Below, one piece after another: positions 11,684 through 23,350 of a DNA stretch of 64,000 bases. The position numbers and the translations under genes are program-made. Position 1 is the stretch's first letter. The number at the start of each line of letters is the position of its first letter. The DNA comes from Loripinus fragilis (taxonomy: Eukaryota; Mollusca; Bivalvia; Lucinida; Lucinidae). Where the stretch lies: assembly GCA_964019695.1 (NCBI GenBank), contig OZ026514.1, forward strand, positions 98,944,845 to 99,008,844, read 5' to 3'. The notes beneath the pieces were generated by a model, which had not been told where the DNA came from, did no database searches, and saw only the letters and a list, made by a program, of their open reading frames with translations.

Positions 11684-12160
11684 AAAAGCCTTCGCTGCTC
11701 GCACAGACACACAATAGATGTCTATATGAAGGCTTATGTCAAAAATAAGACCTGTAGCTGCACTAGATAGCCGCGCGGCACATAGGGGGGTCTGGACTCC
11801 CTTGCTCCCATAAAATAATGCACTGATCTCCCCAAATCCCTGATAAAATCCTCAGCTCCCTGAAAGTACTTTATCTTGCTCAACAAATCCATAAAATTAA
11901 TTCAGCTTCTCCCAAAATCCCCAAAAGCCTTCGCTGCTCGCACAGACACACAATAGATGTCTATATGAAGGCTTATGTCAAAATTAAGACCCGTAGCTGC
12001 ACTAGATAGCCGCGCATGCATGTTTAATGAGCCATCCCCCCCCCAGGTGGGGGTCTGGGCTCCTTGCTCCCTTAAAATAATGTACTGATCTCCCCAAATC
12101 CCTAAAAAATCCTCAGCTCCCTAAAAGTATTTTGTCTTGGCCCACAAATCCATAAAATGA
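11684..12160. repeat. 239-bp tandem duplication
   Basis: A block starting AAAAGCCTTCGCTGCTCGCA at 11684 recurs at 11923 (offset 239). Both copies continue through TAGATGTCTATATGAAGGC and AGATAGCCGCGC, then into family D sequence on the minus strand. Non-coding. Confidence 0.75.
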
Positions 12161-12600
12161 ATTCAGCTCAGGGCCGTAGGAATAGGGGGGGGGGCACGGG
12201 GGGGGGGGCACGGGGGGGGGGGGCGTGCCCCCCCAATAATTTGCACAAATATGCTGTATTGCTCATAACAAAGGTCTGTCATTTTAAAAAAAATTATGTG
12301 TGCCCCCCCAATCTGTAAAAAAAATTATGTGTGCCCCCCCAATCTGTAATTGCTTCCTACGGGCCTGCAGCTTCTCCCCAAATCCCCCAAAATATAAGCC
12401 AATTCTCCTTGAAATGTAGTTTTCTCTCCGTAGGATTAAATTCACAAAACAATGGAGCTATACACAAGCACATGACTTAATGTTCACTTAACATTTTGCG
12501 TCATAAGTGTAAAGACAGGACATAGCCATGGAATACATGACATATAATTATTTTTAATGAAATACATGATACATAGCTCAAAGTATGAGGCCACCCTTTA
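11790..12600 (-). repeat. Reverse-oriented family D copies with G/C homopolymers
   Basis: CTCCCCAAATCCC and AATTCAGCTTCTCCC blocks are reverse complements of the family D motifs at 2810-2950. The end near 12570-12590 carries GCTCAAAGTATG. A G-rich run and two CCCCCCAAT blocks at 12186-12350 interrupt it, a separate low-complexity insertion. Confidence 0.6.
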
Positions 12601-13040
12601 AATGCTGTTTGCTGTACATTGTAGGGTAGATATGGAGGAATGCTCTCCAGATTTTTTTTTGAATTAAGGCAGACCATTTGTTTTTCTGGTATGGGGTGGG
12701 GCTGGGGGTTTTTCAACAGGTTGAACTAGTTTTTTTTTAAAATAAGTGAATGCATTTATTTTTTGTAACCGTAAATAGTCTTTTTTAACAATTGCAATCA
12801 GCCCTATACGAGTGTTTAACGTCAGTTTTATCAAGTAAGTATATATTTGATCAGCATTCTTTAAAGTTTTAATAAAAAACCAGCTAGTTATAACTAAAGA
12901 GAGCGCGTATGATTGGGATTGACACTAGTGCTAGGGGACTGGGCGCCCGGGGCAAGCTACCCCGATTTTTTTTCTGAAAAATTGGTGCAATCTGGTGCAT
13001 TCTGAGCATTCCAAGTATCCATCCTTATTTTGTAGATATT
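12601..13040. other. Intergenic, nothing recognised
   Basis: AT-rich with homopolymer runs. I see no open frame with coding character and no repeat shared with the rest of the window. Confidence 0.4.
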
Positions 13041-13371
13041 TTGAAAACAAAAATGAAAGAGCCATGCCTAGAAATTTACGAATTTGTGCTCACAAACCTG
13101 CAATAGAGGGTGGTAGATACTTGAACATTCCTAAGCATGAGCGATTTTGTACTGCATGTAATACTGGTAAGTAGAGGATGAAGAGCATTCTCTACTAAAT
13201 TGTAGTCTTTATAATCTATTTAGGCAAGTTCTGTGTTCAAAACTAGTAAAGTTCAATCACCAATGTCCAAACCTTAAAACTATTCTCGATGATCATAAAC
13301 ATTTCATTTTTAAAATGTCCTTTAATTTAATCGAAAAATGTTTGAATCAAAGTGAACCTGCCCTCTCTTAA
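13041..13371 (+). pseudogene. 3' end of a non-LTR retrotransposon ORF (relic)
   Basis: Two plus-strand frames together give the C-terminal signature of invertebrate LINE polyproteins. One has an IPKHERFCTACN stretch (arginine-rich, CxxC); after a frame change comes EDEEHSLLNC, the usual His/Cys partner of that knuckle. A stop ends it at about 13369. The frame break and absence of the upstream RT domain mark it as a dead fragment. Its strand is opposite to the larger LINE at 15-17 kb. Confidence 0.6.
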
Positions 13372-13502
13372 ATCATATATGTCTTAGAAACACTCTCTAA
13401 AACATTACATTTTTAAAATGCCCTTTAATTTTATCGATAAATGTTTGAATCAAAGTGAACCTGCCCTCTCTTAAATCATATATGTCTTAGAAACACTCTC
13501 TA
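13297..13502 (+). repeat. 103-bp tandem duplication over the LINE relic's 3' end
   Basis: A unit beginning AAACATTTCATTTTTAAAAT at 13297 recurs at 13400 with few changes, including the codons and stop that end the LINE frame (TGCCCTCTCTTAA). Confidence 0.8.
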
Positions 13503-14012
13503 ATTCAATATAAATTAGATCATTAGAAATCCAGTAGATATGATGATACTTGTAATTAATATAAACAATTATTAGGGGAAATAAGACTGAAATCATAGAT
13601 CAAAACAAAGAAGTGTGTATTTGCCTTAACCATGTATTGTAAATGTGTTTCTGCTAAATTAACCATTTGTAAATAAACAATTCCATTTTATAAGGGGTGG
13701 GAGGTCTGGGCGGCACCAGCCCCTAGAAGCCAAAGAATTAAAAAAATCAAACAAAATGAGCAATTCTCCTCAGATCCCCCAAACCCCTGGGGGCCCTTTA
13801 ATGAATGGCTTATTTTCTTTATTAACGCATGTGCGATTAGTACTAAAATCACGAAAACTTGCCCACGAAGCTTATAGATTTGCTTCTTTTAATGTGTGAA
13901 ACTTCTTGCTGCCAATATATATGTTCTTGTTTTGGCGTCTCTTCCTCTCGGTGCCGTAGACTGGCTGTGATTTGTGATTGTGATATTTTCTGATCACATT
14001 CACTTGGTTTTT

Positions 14013-14220
14013 TGCTTTGTTTATTTGGTTTGATACTTTATGTCCCAGTCAACAGTCATGCCGGGATGGGTTTTTACTGAGTTGAACCAGTACTAAGCAG
14101 CGGATAAAGTGTGTTGCTCAAGGACATAACGCAGTAACTCAGCAAGCGGTGAGGTGTGACCTAGCAACCCTCCGAACCCCAGTCTAATGCTCTTAAGGAG
14201 GAAAGTATTTAACTATTCGG
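14013..14220 (-). repeat. Diverged SINE, reverse orientation
   Basis: Contains the reverse complement of the SINE body (GAACCAGTACTAAGC and TTGCTCAAGGACA) and a degraded head. More diverged than the copies at 25-26 kb and 62.6 kb. Confidence 0.5.
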
Positions 14221-14466
14221 TCACTGTATCACAACGTGGTATGCAATGTCCTGGTCTCTTGTAAAGCTAACGGAGATAGGAACCAGTTGGAGCGTGGCTA
14301 GACAGTGACCTAATAGTTGAATAATAACCAAGTGACAACTGAATAAAGCACTTCATCAAATCATCATTTTATAAGTGAGTGTACATCATCAAATCATTAT
14401 AACAACATGCACATCTGATTTATACCCACTCAATCCAACCCATGCCAGCACATAATGTCGGGTTAC

Positions 14467-14531
14467 CATGGGTTCGCCAGCGAAATGCCATTTAACTGTT
14501 CAAATGGCATATCGCTGGTGGGCCCATGGTG
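14467..14531. repeat. Imperfect hairpin
   Basis: CCATGGGTTCGCCAGCG and TGCCATTT pair with AAATGGCA and CGCTGGTGGGCCCATGG around a short loop. No relation to the GATCAG hairpin family. Confidence 0.6.
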
Positions 14532-14999
14532 GCCCTCTTTCAGACATTTACTGGGTCCTACTACTTAACATGGAGATTTGCAATTGTGTGAGGTCATCAT
14601 ATGCTTTGATACTTTTAAATCAGTAGATATACCTCTTACATGTATCTCGCCAATATTGTGTTTCCCTGAAAATGTCGTCTGTTGAATATATTCAAGTGCA
14701 CTTCAGACTAGATTTCATTGTAGAAGCAAACACTATGCCCTTTGATCAGACTGCTCCCTTGGGACAGCCTGATCTGGGTCCATATTGTTTGCAAGGTTAT
14801 CCAGGAACGTATTTAGACGAGAGAGAAGACTACACAAGTCGTTACTGACGGAAAATGTTAAGATTATAGTGATACATTTAATAGGTATTAATTTAGGTAA
14901 TTAGCCATTTCTATAGAATTTTTTATAGAATGCTATCTATCTATCTTCTGATACTCAGGCGATCATATATGATCATTTTCTGAGGTGAGTGTTTCACAA

Positions 15000-17172
15000 T
15001 TTCGAAAAAAAAAGCTTCTGGCTGAGTCATCTCAATGAGTGCCCTGAACTCCTCTGTGGTCTCAGCTGCGACCACAGATGGAGCCAGACTATTCAAATGA
15101 GGAATAGTCCTTGGGAAAAAGAATACTTCAGGGCATCACTATAAGTACTTGTCTTTATCAATAGACATAGTCCCACAATGAATCTTGTGGAAGAAAAGCA
15201 GAGAGGACTGATCCCTCTGGGCCTCCAGAGTTGGCCATTGTAGCTCATCAAGCATTTTGCCAACGCTACTAGTGTTGCGCCACCTCCTGCAGGTCCAGCG
15301 GGCTGCCGTCCTCTGTACCTTCTCCACTTGTTGAATCTGAGCTTTACAATAAGGGCTCCAAATGGGGGCTGCATACTCAAATTTAGGGTGTACCAAAGTT
15401 TTGTATGCAACTTTCTTAGTACTCCTAGGTGCGAAAGCCAAGTTCCTTTGAAGGAAACCTAAAGTCTTAGTTGCTTTAGACGAGATATCAGAGATATGTT
15501 GACCCCAATCCATGTTCTCTGTGATTGTTATACCAAGATATTTCGCGGACTGAACGTTTTCCAAAGTTTGCTGATGCAGAGTGTAGTCATGAATGATTTG
15601 TTTGTGGGAGTAATACCGAGTCACTCTCATAGAGTGACATTTGGCAACATTGAATTTCATTTGCCAATCGGCCTCCCAGAGGCCAAGACTGTCAAGATCT
15701 TCCTGCAAAATGAGACAGTGTCAATTTTGCAATGAATGAAAAACTCCTATACAGGACACAATCGTCCGCGAACAGGCAAACTGAAGTCTTGATATTATCC
15801 GGTAAATCATTAATGAAAATTAGAAAAAGGATTGGTCCTAAGACCGACCCCTGGGGTACACCGGATAAAACAGGGACTGGATCTGAGGCTTGACCGTCTA
15901 AAACTACTTGTTGACTGCGCCCAGAGAGCCATGAGCTGATCCACTTGTGGGTGGACCCTCATATCCCATAGTAATCGAGTTTGTGTAATTGCCTCCTGTG
16001 TGGGACCTTGTCGAAGGCCTTTGCGAAATCTATGATGATCAAATCTGTCTGCTTGTGCCCCCGATTCATCGCACCATCCAGGTTGCTGATGATATCGTGC
16101 ACAAACTGAACCAACTGGGTTTCACAAGGCCTCCGACTTCGGATCCCATGCTGACAGTCAGCAAGTATGCTATCTAAGGCTAAGTGCTTGTTGATGTTGT
16201 TCGCCAATATATGCTCTAGGGTTTTGCAACAGATGCAGGTTAGCGACACCGGTCTGTATGTCGCAGCATCGTATTTTCCTCCTTTCTTAAAGACCGAGGA
16301 TACATTTGCGTGTCGCCAATCATCTGGAACATTGCCCTGAGCTAAAGATTCATTATAGATAAGTGCTAGGATAGGTGAAATTTGTGTACTACTCTCTTTG
16401 AGCACTCTAGCATTGAGTACATCTGGGCCAGGCGCTTTATGCACATTGAGTCCATCCAACAGTTTAGCGACCCCTTTCAGTTGAACTATTATTTCCCCCA
16501 TGGAGGAGAATAGACTAGCCCCTTTTGAAAGCGGGCCAGAATCTGCCTCACGTGTGAAGGCAGATTGGAATTGCTGGTTGCAGATATCGGCTGTTTCTTT
16601 AGTGACTGTTTTTAGAATTCGGTTTCCCTAAGTGATCCCAAACACGTCTTTCTTTAATGATTTGACAAATGACCAAAACTTCTTAATTTTTCCACTTTTA
16701 TTTGAATCGGGATCTGAGGGGTTGTTCTCAAACGTGAAAATATTGGAAACGTGTCTCCAATAGGCATCTCTCTCTACCTTCTGAACGTGTGCCCTGAACT
16801 GCTTATAATGGTTTTTTACGTCAGGATCATTTGACTTTCGAGCACGAAGGTAGAGTTTCTGGCGTCTTTTCATAAGCCGTTTGATTGTGGCAGCGATCCA
16901 TGGCAGACTGTACTTTGTTTTGGTCATTTTTTATGGAATAAACCTCTCTACAGCCTCTAAAAAGTCTGTTTTGAACTTGAACCACATTTCATTTACTGAC
17001 ATGTGACTGTGGTCTTCAGAAAGGTAGGACTCCTTAAACTGGGACATGTGGTCGCGTAGACCAGACATATCTGCTTATAAAGATAGATTTTGCGTGATGC
17101 CTTTTTTTATCCTTTTAGCTTTTATATCATACTCAATGTAGACGAGGTCATGATCCGCTTTGCCAATGGGGG
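15000..17172 (-). mobile_element. 5'-truncated Jockey/CR1-like LINE
   Basis: Reads on the minus strand from the end of an apurinic-type endonuclease domain (ADHDLV at the 17.15-kb end), through a linker, the reverse transcriptase and the thumb/tail region (YSFFPRTIP near 15.1 kb). The 5' two-thirds of the endonuclease is missing, as is typical of incomplete target-primed reverse transcription. Frames shift several times, so it is dead. Confidence 0.85.
15139..16927 (-). pseudogene. LINE reverse transcriptase ORF, broken
   Basis: The open pieces are 16628-16927 (linker with a Lys/Arg-rich helix), 15959-16501 (RT fingers and palm, with HKAPGPD, YRPVSLT and IIDFAKAFDKV) and 15139-15708 (thumb, with KYLGITI and PKFEYAAPIWSPY). 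Between the last two, about 15710-15955, a different frame carries GVPQGSVLGPILFL and the catalytic FADD box at about 15770. At least two frameshifts plus stops near 16.63 and 17.07 kb inactivate it. The catalytic motif itself is intact. Confidence 0.85.
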
Positions 17173-17439
17173 GCTTAATTAGATAAATACTTAATTGGTG
17201 TAACTGAAGTTAAACAAGCGTATAGGCGCTAATAGCAATTATAAAAAAAATACTTTTTATGGTTTAAAAAATAAATGCTTTCACTAAAGTCTTTAAAAAA
17301 TATCTAGTTTAAGCTGTTGGGAAAAATCAGACCCTGCCCCCCAAAAGAGAGCCAAATGGTGTTTCTCTAATTTTAAAAATTCAAATCTAATGAGCATCCT
17401 CCAAGCCTACTCTACCAGGTACAGCAACAACATATTAAG

Positions 17440-18685
17440 GATGGCCTCATACTTTGAGCCGTATATGAGGGTCTGGATGGGGGGGGGGTCTGGTATTCAC
17501 TATTCATTAAAAAATTAAGCCCATTATTCATCTCATTAAAGTTTTGGTTTATTCATTAAAACAAGACCAATTTATTCATTAAAATTATTCATTAAAATAC
17601 CAATATTTCTATGGACGAGGCATTGGTCAAAATAATGCTTAAAAATATAGTTAGGTTTTAAGATTTGAGAAAGCGAAGTGACCGCGGAAAATTTCTGTAT
17701 TTTTATAGCGTAAATGGCATTTAAGAGTGAAAAAGTAGGGATAGTAGGACATTTTCAAGAAAAAGTAGGGAAATGTAGGAACACAAGGAAAAGTAGGGCC
17801 TATCTAAAAGCCTGATTAATCAATTTTCTATCAAAATCAGCATGATAAAAGTTGTAACAATAACACTACCAAAACAGAATAACTTTTGAAAACTGAGAAA
17901 TTAAGAAGCCTGATAAGAGTTTAATTCATAAAAACCGAGCGAGCGTGGGGATTTGCGATGGCGCCCCATCGACTGCGAGTTCTAATTTATGGTTGTTATA
18001 ATGTAGTTATTTGATAATCAGTCAACTACAAAGGGAGGGGGGTCTAAAAAACAAACTGAGTCAATATTTTATAAGTATTGGCTTTAACAAATGCATTGAT
18101 ATTTTTTTAGCATTGTTCATTATTCATTAAAATCTGATTATTCACTATTCATTAATTTTTTCTTCTATTCATTAAAAATAATAAGGTTATTCATTATTTT
18201 TAGACCCTCATTATTCACTATTTACTATTTTTGGCTCATTATTCACTATTCATTATTAAAAAAGACCATTATTCACTAATTATTATACCCCATCCAGACC
18301 CTCATATATCATGCATTTCATCAAAACAATTATATGTCATGTATTCCTTGGCTATTATATGTCATGTATTCCATGGTTAAGGCATGTCTTTACATGTATA
18401 AGACAAACTATTATGTGATCATTAAGTCATGCGCTGTTATATAGCTTCATAGATTTTAAGTATGTGATTTTAATCCTACGGCAAAAATACATTTTAGGGA
18501 GAATTAGCTTATATTTTTGGGGATTTGTGGAGAAGCTGAACTATTTTTGGGGATTTGAGGAGCGAAGGCAAAATACTTTTAGGAAGACAAGGAAATTATT
18601 TTCAGGGATTTGGGGAGATCAATGCATTATTTTCAGGGATCAAGGGAGCACAGATCCCTCTGGGGGACTCCCTATGTGAGTCCGT
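17440..18685 (+). repeat. Family D copy, split by a MITE
   Basis: Left part near 17445-17465 (CATACTTTGAGC) and right part 18305-18685 (GGGGATTTG.GGAG blocks, CAGATCCCTCTGGGGG) correspond to one continuous family D copy as at 2336-2985. The element at 17466-18304 interrupts it. Confidence 0.65.
17466..18304. mobile_element. 839-bp MITE with perfect 17-bp TIRs and TATA duplication
   Basis: The ends are TGAGGGTCTGGATGGGG and its exact reverse complement. TATA flanks both sides (17462-17465 and 18305-18308), within a family D copy whose sequence is continuous without the insert. The subterminal regions are packed with TATTCATTAAAA-like motifs, especially 17485-17600 and 18110-18285. No transposase. 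Confidence 0.85.
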
Positions 18686-18689
18686 CTGT

Positions 18690-19735
18690 CCGCCCATCTG
18701 TCAGTTAGTGAAAACGCTCATAAAACTATTGAACCACATGGTATATTTTGATCAAATTTTGCATACAAATGCATATCAACATTATCTAACCACTGGCATG
18801 TGTAACAGCCATTTTTGATAGACGAGGGATTGCTAAGCATCATTTCAGCCGACTGTGGTCAGTAAGTGAAAATGCTCATAACTCTTGGACCGCACGGTGT
18901 ATTTGAATACTTACACATTTTTTTTAAATTAGCAGGGAAAATGACAAAGAAAAGAGAAAAAAATATATAAAGAAAACAATATTGGCCACGCCTAGATTCA
19001 AACCGCTGTGGGCCCGGCTGTTAGATTACAAGAAAGCCTCTTAAACCAATCACCCACCACATATGATAAACAACCTATATAGCCTTTAGTATATCTGTAC
19101 TCGTCAGATTAAAATTGTACGATCCTTGTGTCTGCACTATATTGCACGACCCTTGGCTTGTTCATCAGATTAAAATTGCACGACCCTTGAGTATGCACTG
19201 TCTTGCACGATCCTTGGGTCTGCACTATAATCACTATGTGAGTTTTGCACGACCCTTGGGTCTGCACTATAATCTTGCACGGCCCTTGGGTCTGCAATAT
19301 AATCACTATGTGAGTATGTCCGTGCCTCCGTGATCAGTTACTAGAAAATGCTCACAGCTCTTTACAAGATGGTGTATTTAGATCAATTTTTGCATACAAA
19401 TGCATGTCAACATTATCTTACCACTGGCGTACATGTGACAACCTATTTTTGATGGACGAGGGTTTACTAAGCATCATTTTAGCCGGCTCATAACGTTTTA
19501 ACTGCATGGTATATTTGGATCAAATTTTTCATACGTATTTATTTTAACATTGTACAACCACTGGTATGCAAAATGGTGACGAGACTTTGCTGAGCATCAT
19601 TTTAGCCGGTTCAAGTCTTTTAGTGAAAATGCTCATAACTCATGAACAACACCATATATTTTTATCAAATTTTGCATACTTATACATTTTTTAAGATTGG
19701 CAGGGAGAATGACAAGGAAAAGAAAAAAAATTTAA
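18690..19735 (+). repeat. Tandemly organised dispersed repeat (CACGACCCTTGGGTCTG family)
   Basis: A leader with GTCCGTCTGTCCG and the block AAATTTTGCATACAAATGCAT occurs at about 18690-18960, again at 19320-19480, and partly at 19500-19690. Between them, 19110-19305 holds about five short units of TTGCACGACCCTTGGGTCTG. A related copy is at 27585-27920. Confidence 0.65.
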
Positions 19736-19759
19736 GAAAAATACCACTCTGTCACTACT

Positions 19760-19940
19760 TGTTGTTTTGTTTGATTTGATTCTTTACGTTCCATCAACAA
19801 ACTTTCAGTTAAACAGGGACGGGTCTTCCTGGGTTGAACCAGTACTAAGCTAAGATAAATGTGTCTTGCTTGAGGCTCGAACCCGCGGCCCCTCGGTCTC
19901 GAGTCAAGCACTCTACCACTGAGCCACTGCGCTCCCTACC
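19760..19940 (-). repeat. tRNA-derived SINE, reverse orientation
   Basis: The minus strand reads GGGAGCGCAGTGGCTCAGTG (A box), a B box GGTTCGAGCC, then the SINE body and an AATCAAATCAAACAAA tail. ACTTGTTGT beside both ends is a likely target duplication. Confidence 0.8.
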
Positions 19941-20084
19941 ACTTGTTGTATATTACACTAGAGCATTTTATCTATCTACCCTTTATCAGTGCTTTTCATC
20001 TACATGACCCATGCACGACATTGGCACCGAATACTGATTAATCTACATTCAGCATGGGTAGTGCGCATTAAAGGCAGTTGATTA

Positions 20085-20665
20085 TGTTACCTAACTCTGC
20101 ATGCTGGGAAAGTTTTCATGTCTTTTTTGTCGTTTATTATTGATTGTTTTCAAAATTAGCTGTTTCCAAAAAATCTTTCAGTAATACCATTAGATTGTCA
20201 AACAGTTCGGATCGAGATCAAAAAGTAAGTGAGTATGATCAGCAAATACCACAACCACACACCGCAGACCAACCCACGGCATCGTGAGGAAGAGCCACAG
20301 TACATTTATAGTAATAATACATCTGTAAGACAATAATAGCAAAGCAACCAGCTTTCTCTTCCTCTTCAAGATGATTGCAAAACTAGAATGGACACAAAGT
20401 AATGCATGACAAAACAAAGCAAACGCACGACCCCCACAAATAATGGGAAGTACATTGAACAATTGATCAACAACAACAGAATCACCGCCTTAGAACGGTC
20501 AGCAGCCTAAGCCAACAGAGTGCTTAAATGCATTTTACTAGCGCCAATCTTCGCCCTATATTCTGTTATTGTTTAAACACAAACTTGTTTAGCTCAGATG
20601 GAGGTTCGTCCAACATTTTGTTGGGCTTGATCTAGACCAAAACTGTTTACATAGGTTATCATTAT
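20085..20665 (+). repeat. Family B element interrupted by family C
   Basis: A TGCATGCTGGG block and TTTTTGTCGT start the element as at 61735 and 62285. It breaks off in the left hairpin arm near 20216, and the right arm resumes at about 20590. The intervening 20222-20515 is a family C copy, so C inserted into B. Confidence 0.65.
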
Positions 20666-20830
20666 GAGGCACTAGCAGGTAAAACATTTAACTAGTTTGA
20701 TTATAATAGAATTTATACAGAGAAAGTAAACTGTAGCTCTTGAAGATGTCTAATCATTATCTTCACTCAAAAAGTGCTATCTTGGTACATAGTATTGTAC
20801 AGGGAAAAACGACAATTAGATTTTTTTTCA

Positions 20831-21225
20831 ATTTGAATCCGATTTATGGTCCATGTTCTAAAGCTTAGAACAACACTTTCCTACCAACAAGGCCAAGATA
20901 TCAGTGCAGACCCAGATCAGACTGCTTCTGAAGAAGCAGTCTGACCAGGGTCTTCCCTGTTTGCTATTTTAGCAATGATTTTGTGAATACCAACATTTGA
21001 TTTGAGAAGAAAAAGAGAAAAATGTTGTAAATTTGAATCCGATTTATGGTCCATGTTCTAAAGTTTAGAACACCGAGTTGCCTACCAAGAAGGCCAAGAT
21101 AAACAGTGCAAACATAGATCAGACTGAAGAAGCAGTCTGATCAGGATCTTCCCTGTTTGCTATTCTGGCAATGGTTTTGTGAATACCAACCTTTTATTTG
21201 AGAAGAGAAAGAGAAAAATGTTCAA
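20831..21225 (+). repeat. Two ~200-bp direct repeats, each with a GATCAG hairpin
   Basis: ATTTGAATCCGATTTATGG starts at 20831 and again at 21031. Each unit carries an AGATCAGACTG...CAGTCTGA hairpin (about 20905-20955 and 21108-21160) and ends near TTTGAGAAGA. Confidence 0.75.
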
Positions 21226-21261
21226 AATTTTAGAACTCCAGTGTCACCATCTGTATCATTA

Positions 21262-21302
21262 TGACGTCACAAAGTTTCACCATCTGTATAAGTATGACGT
21301 CA
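21262..21302. promoter_or_regulatory. Two full CRE palindromes in a 33-bp tandem
   Basis: TGACGTCA occurs at 21262-21269 and 21295-21302, each preceded by CACCATCTGTAT. This is the consensus CREB/ATF site. No promoter is otherwise visible nearby, so function is unproven. Confidence 0.45.
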
Positions 21303-21469
21303 CATTTCTGATGGCTTTGCTTTGAAGTGGATAATGTGGTTCGTTGACACGTTCACTGTCAGCCGAAACGCCGCTGAAAATAACGTCTATTTTGTTGCAG
21401 ACGAAAATTTAGTGTGCAATAATGTATTCTCTGCAAGAGTTTTCGCTTTCGCAAAACTCATTTTAAATT

Positions 21470-22150
21470 ATACACTGAAACGAAGTTCTAAGTAGCCACT
21501 TTTCAATTTCTTTGTTTCTGACTAAGCCCTAGTGATATTGAAATGATTTTTTGCCCAAGTATGGCAATTGTAATGGACTAAAGTTAAACGGGTTTTTTGA
21601 AGAGTTTTCTATCACTTTACAATTTTTGGGTCCAAAAATACAAAAATCAAATTTTTGAAGAAAATAAGCGTTTTAGCGCAGTTTTTATCCAATTCAAGTA
21701 CAGGTGATTGCAAACCTGCCTAGTCGACTTGAAAAAAACACCAAAAACTTGACATTTTGCTGATGACAGATTTTTTACGAATTTTTAAAAATTGATAATT
21801 TTCCGAATTTTCCGAAATTTTCGGAAATCATCAGCTGCACATACTAAAATCTTTGTATGTGTTTTTTTTATGTTAATATGTTGACAAAACACCATGCAAC
21901 TTGATGAACCCTCTTTCTAATGGTATTTTTTATTAATTTGGTATCCACTTCCGATTTTAACGTGAAACTTTAAAGGTCATTTCAATGGCATTTGTTTAAG
22001 ATTTCTTTAAGTTTTTAAGCAGAACAGTGACGCCAATTCATAATGCAGAACCCCTGAAAATTACACTGCTGTGCCGCAGATAATAAAGCATACAGAGCAA
22101 TGCAAAGTGGGTATGCAAACTGCATTGTTAAGTTAAAAATCTTTTGATTA
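21470..22150 (+). repeat. Dispersed AT-rich repeat, inverted partner at 34190-34720
   Basis: AAGTTCTAAG..GCCACTTTTCAA, TTTCTGACTAAG and GATTTTTTGCC occur here and, reverse-complemented and diverged, at 34190-34720. No coding potential seen in either. Confidence 0.5.
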
Positions 22151-22982
22151 AGTTGTCGACCGTAGCTTTCTTCATGTTAACGTAGAAGAGAAATAGCGTG
22201 TTCAATTTTCAATTTTTTTTTGATTCTTTTCATCTTATATCACAGCTGTTATTTACATCTTCAAACTAATTAAAATATAAATAGATAACGTATCTTATGG
22301 ATAGTTTATATCACACTAAAAAGTGTGACTTTTTGAAATGATGGTACCTTTACTAGGACCTCGTCTGTGCAATGTCTACCAATCATTTTGAAATGACACA
22401 ATTTGCAGAGTCTCGACAAAGCCTTGGACCTTTTTATAGAATTTAAATTTTGTGAGAGCGATTTTTACTTTCTGAACGGGAGCAAAAATTGTATGGTGGC
22501 TACTTATAACTTCGGTTCAGTGTACGCAGACGCATTGACCCAGATGAGTCTGCTGTATAGGGAGTCAGGTGATCGGGTTCCATATTGTTTGTTATAGATA
22601 CAACAGCGATATCTTGATGATGCCTCTTATATCCGTCTTATCAAAATTCACACTCACTCACTCACAGAGATGATCCTTTTATGTACCCAAAACGTATATT
22701 TTGGCAGAAAAAAGGGAATTTATCACTTTTGTAAAGCATTATTTACAAACCAACTCGTTCTAGCTCAAACTTCTTATTTCCTCGAAGTGAAAACTGGTTC
22801 CGGAGTTATCATAGTAAAACTTTGTTTTGTGCTCAACTCAAATCAACTTAGCATGGAATTCATTCTGCTCATAAATGTCAAAATGCCAACAATTGTTGGC
22901 ATTTCAACATTTATTTGCAGGATAAATACGTTATCTAAGTGATATACACGTAAGCAGAAAAAATACTTTTCAGCATAATACA

Positions 22983-23242
22983 AATATGAGCCAGTGCATG
23001 AGATTTCCAACAATGTAGTATGTGCGACCAGCAAAGCCTCAGATCAGCCTGCGCATACGCGCAGTCTTATCAGAGACATTGCTTGTCGCTTGAATATTCT
23101 ATGAGTGTTAAGCTACTGACTGAACATCATTTGGAGTTTCTAAGCTTAAAAGGAGCCTGTACAAGCTCGTCTGAGTCTACACATGTCAAAATGCCACATT
23201 GTTGGAAATTACATGTCGTGGCTCATATATATTTTATGAGCA
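22983..23242 (+). mobile_element. MITE family E, copy 1
   Basis: Terminal inverted repeats ATATGAGCCA...GAGATTTCCAACAATG and its partner CATTGTTGGAAATTACATG...GGCTCATAT. The interior has a hairpin built from GCGACCAGCAAAG...CTTGTCGC arms around CTGCGCATACGCGCAG. Copies at 24728-24980 (same orientation) and 32690-32880 (opposite). Confidence 0.75.
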
Positions 23243-23350
23243 ATTGAAATTTCATGAACAGTTGAGTTGAGGACGAAAAATGTTTTATATTCTTCAAGTG
23301 AGTCTTGCCCTAAGGACTTTGAGTGACCGAGGGTCGACTGAACTAATGTA

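Noticed and set aside
12186..12240. G-quadruplex regulatory element
   Set aside because: The G runs are homopolymer slippage in a decayed repeat; nothing nearby suggests regulation.
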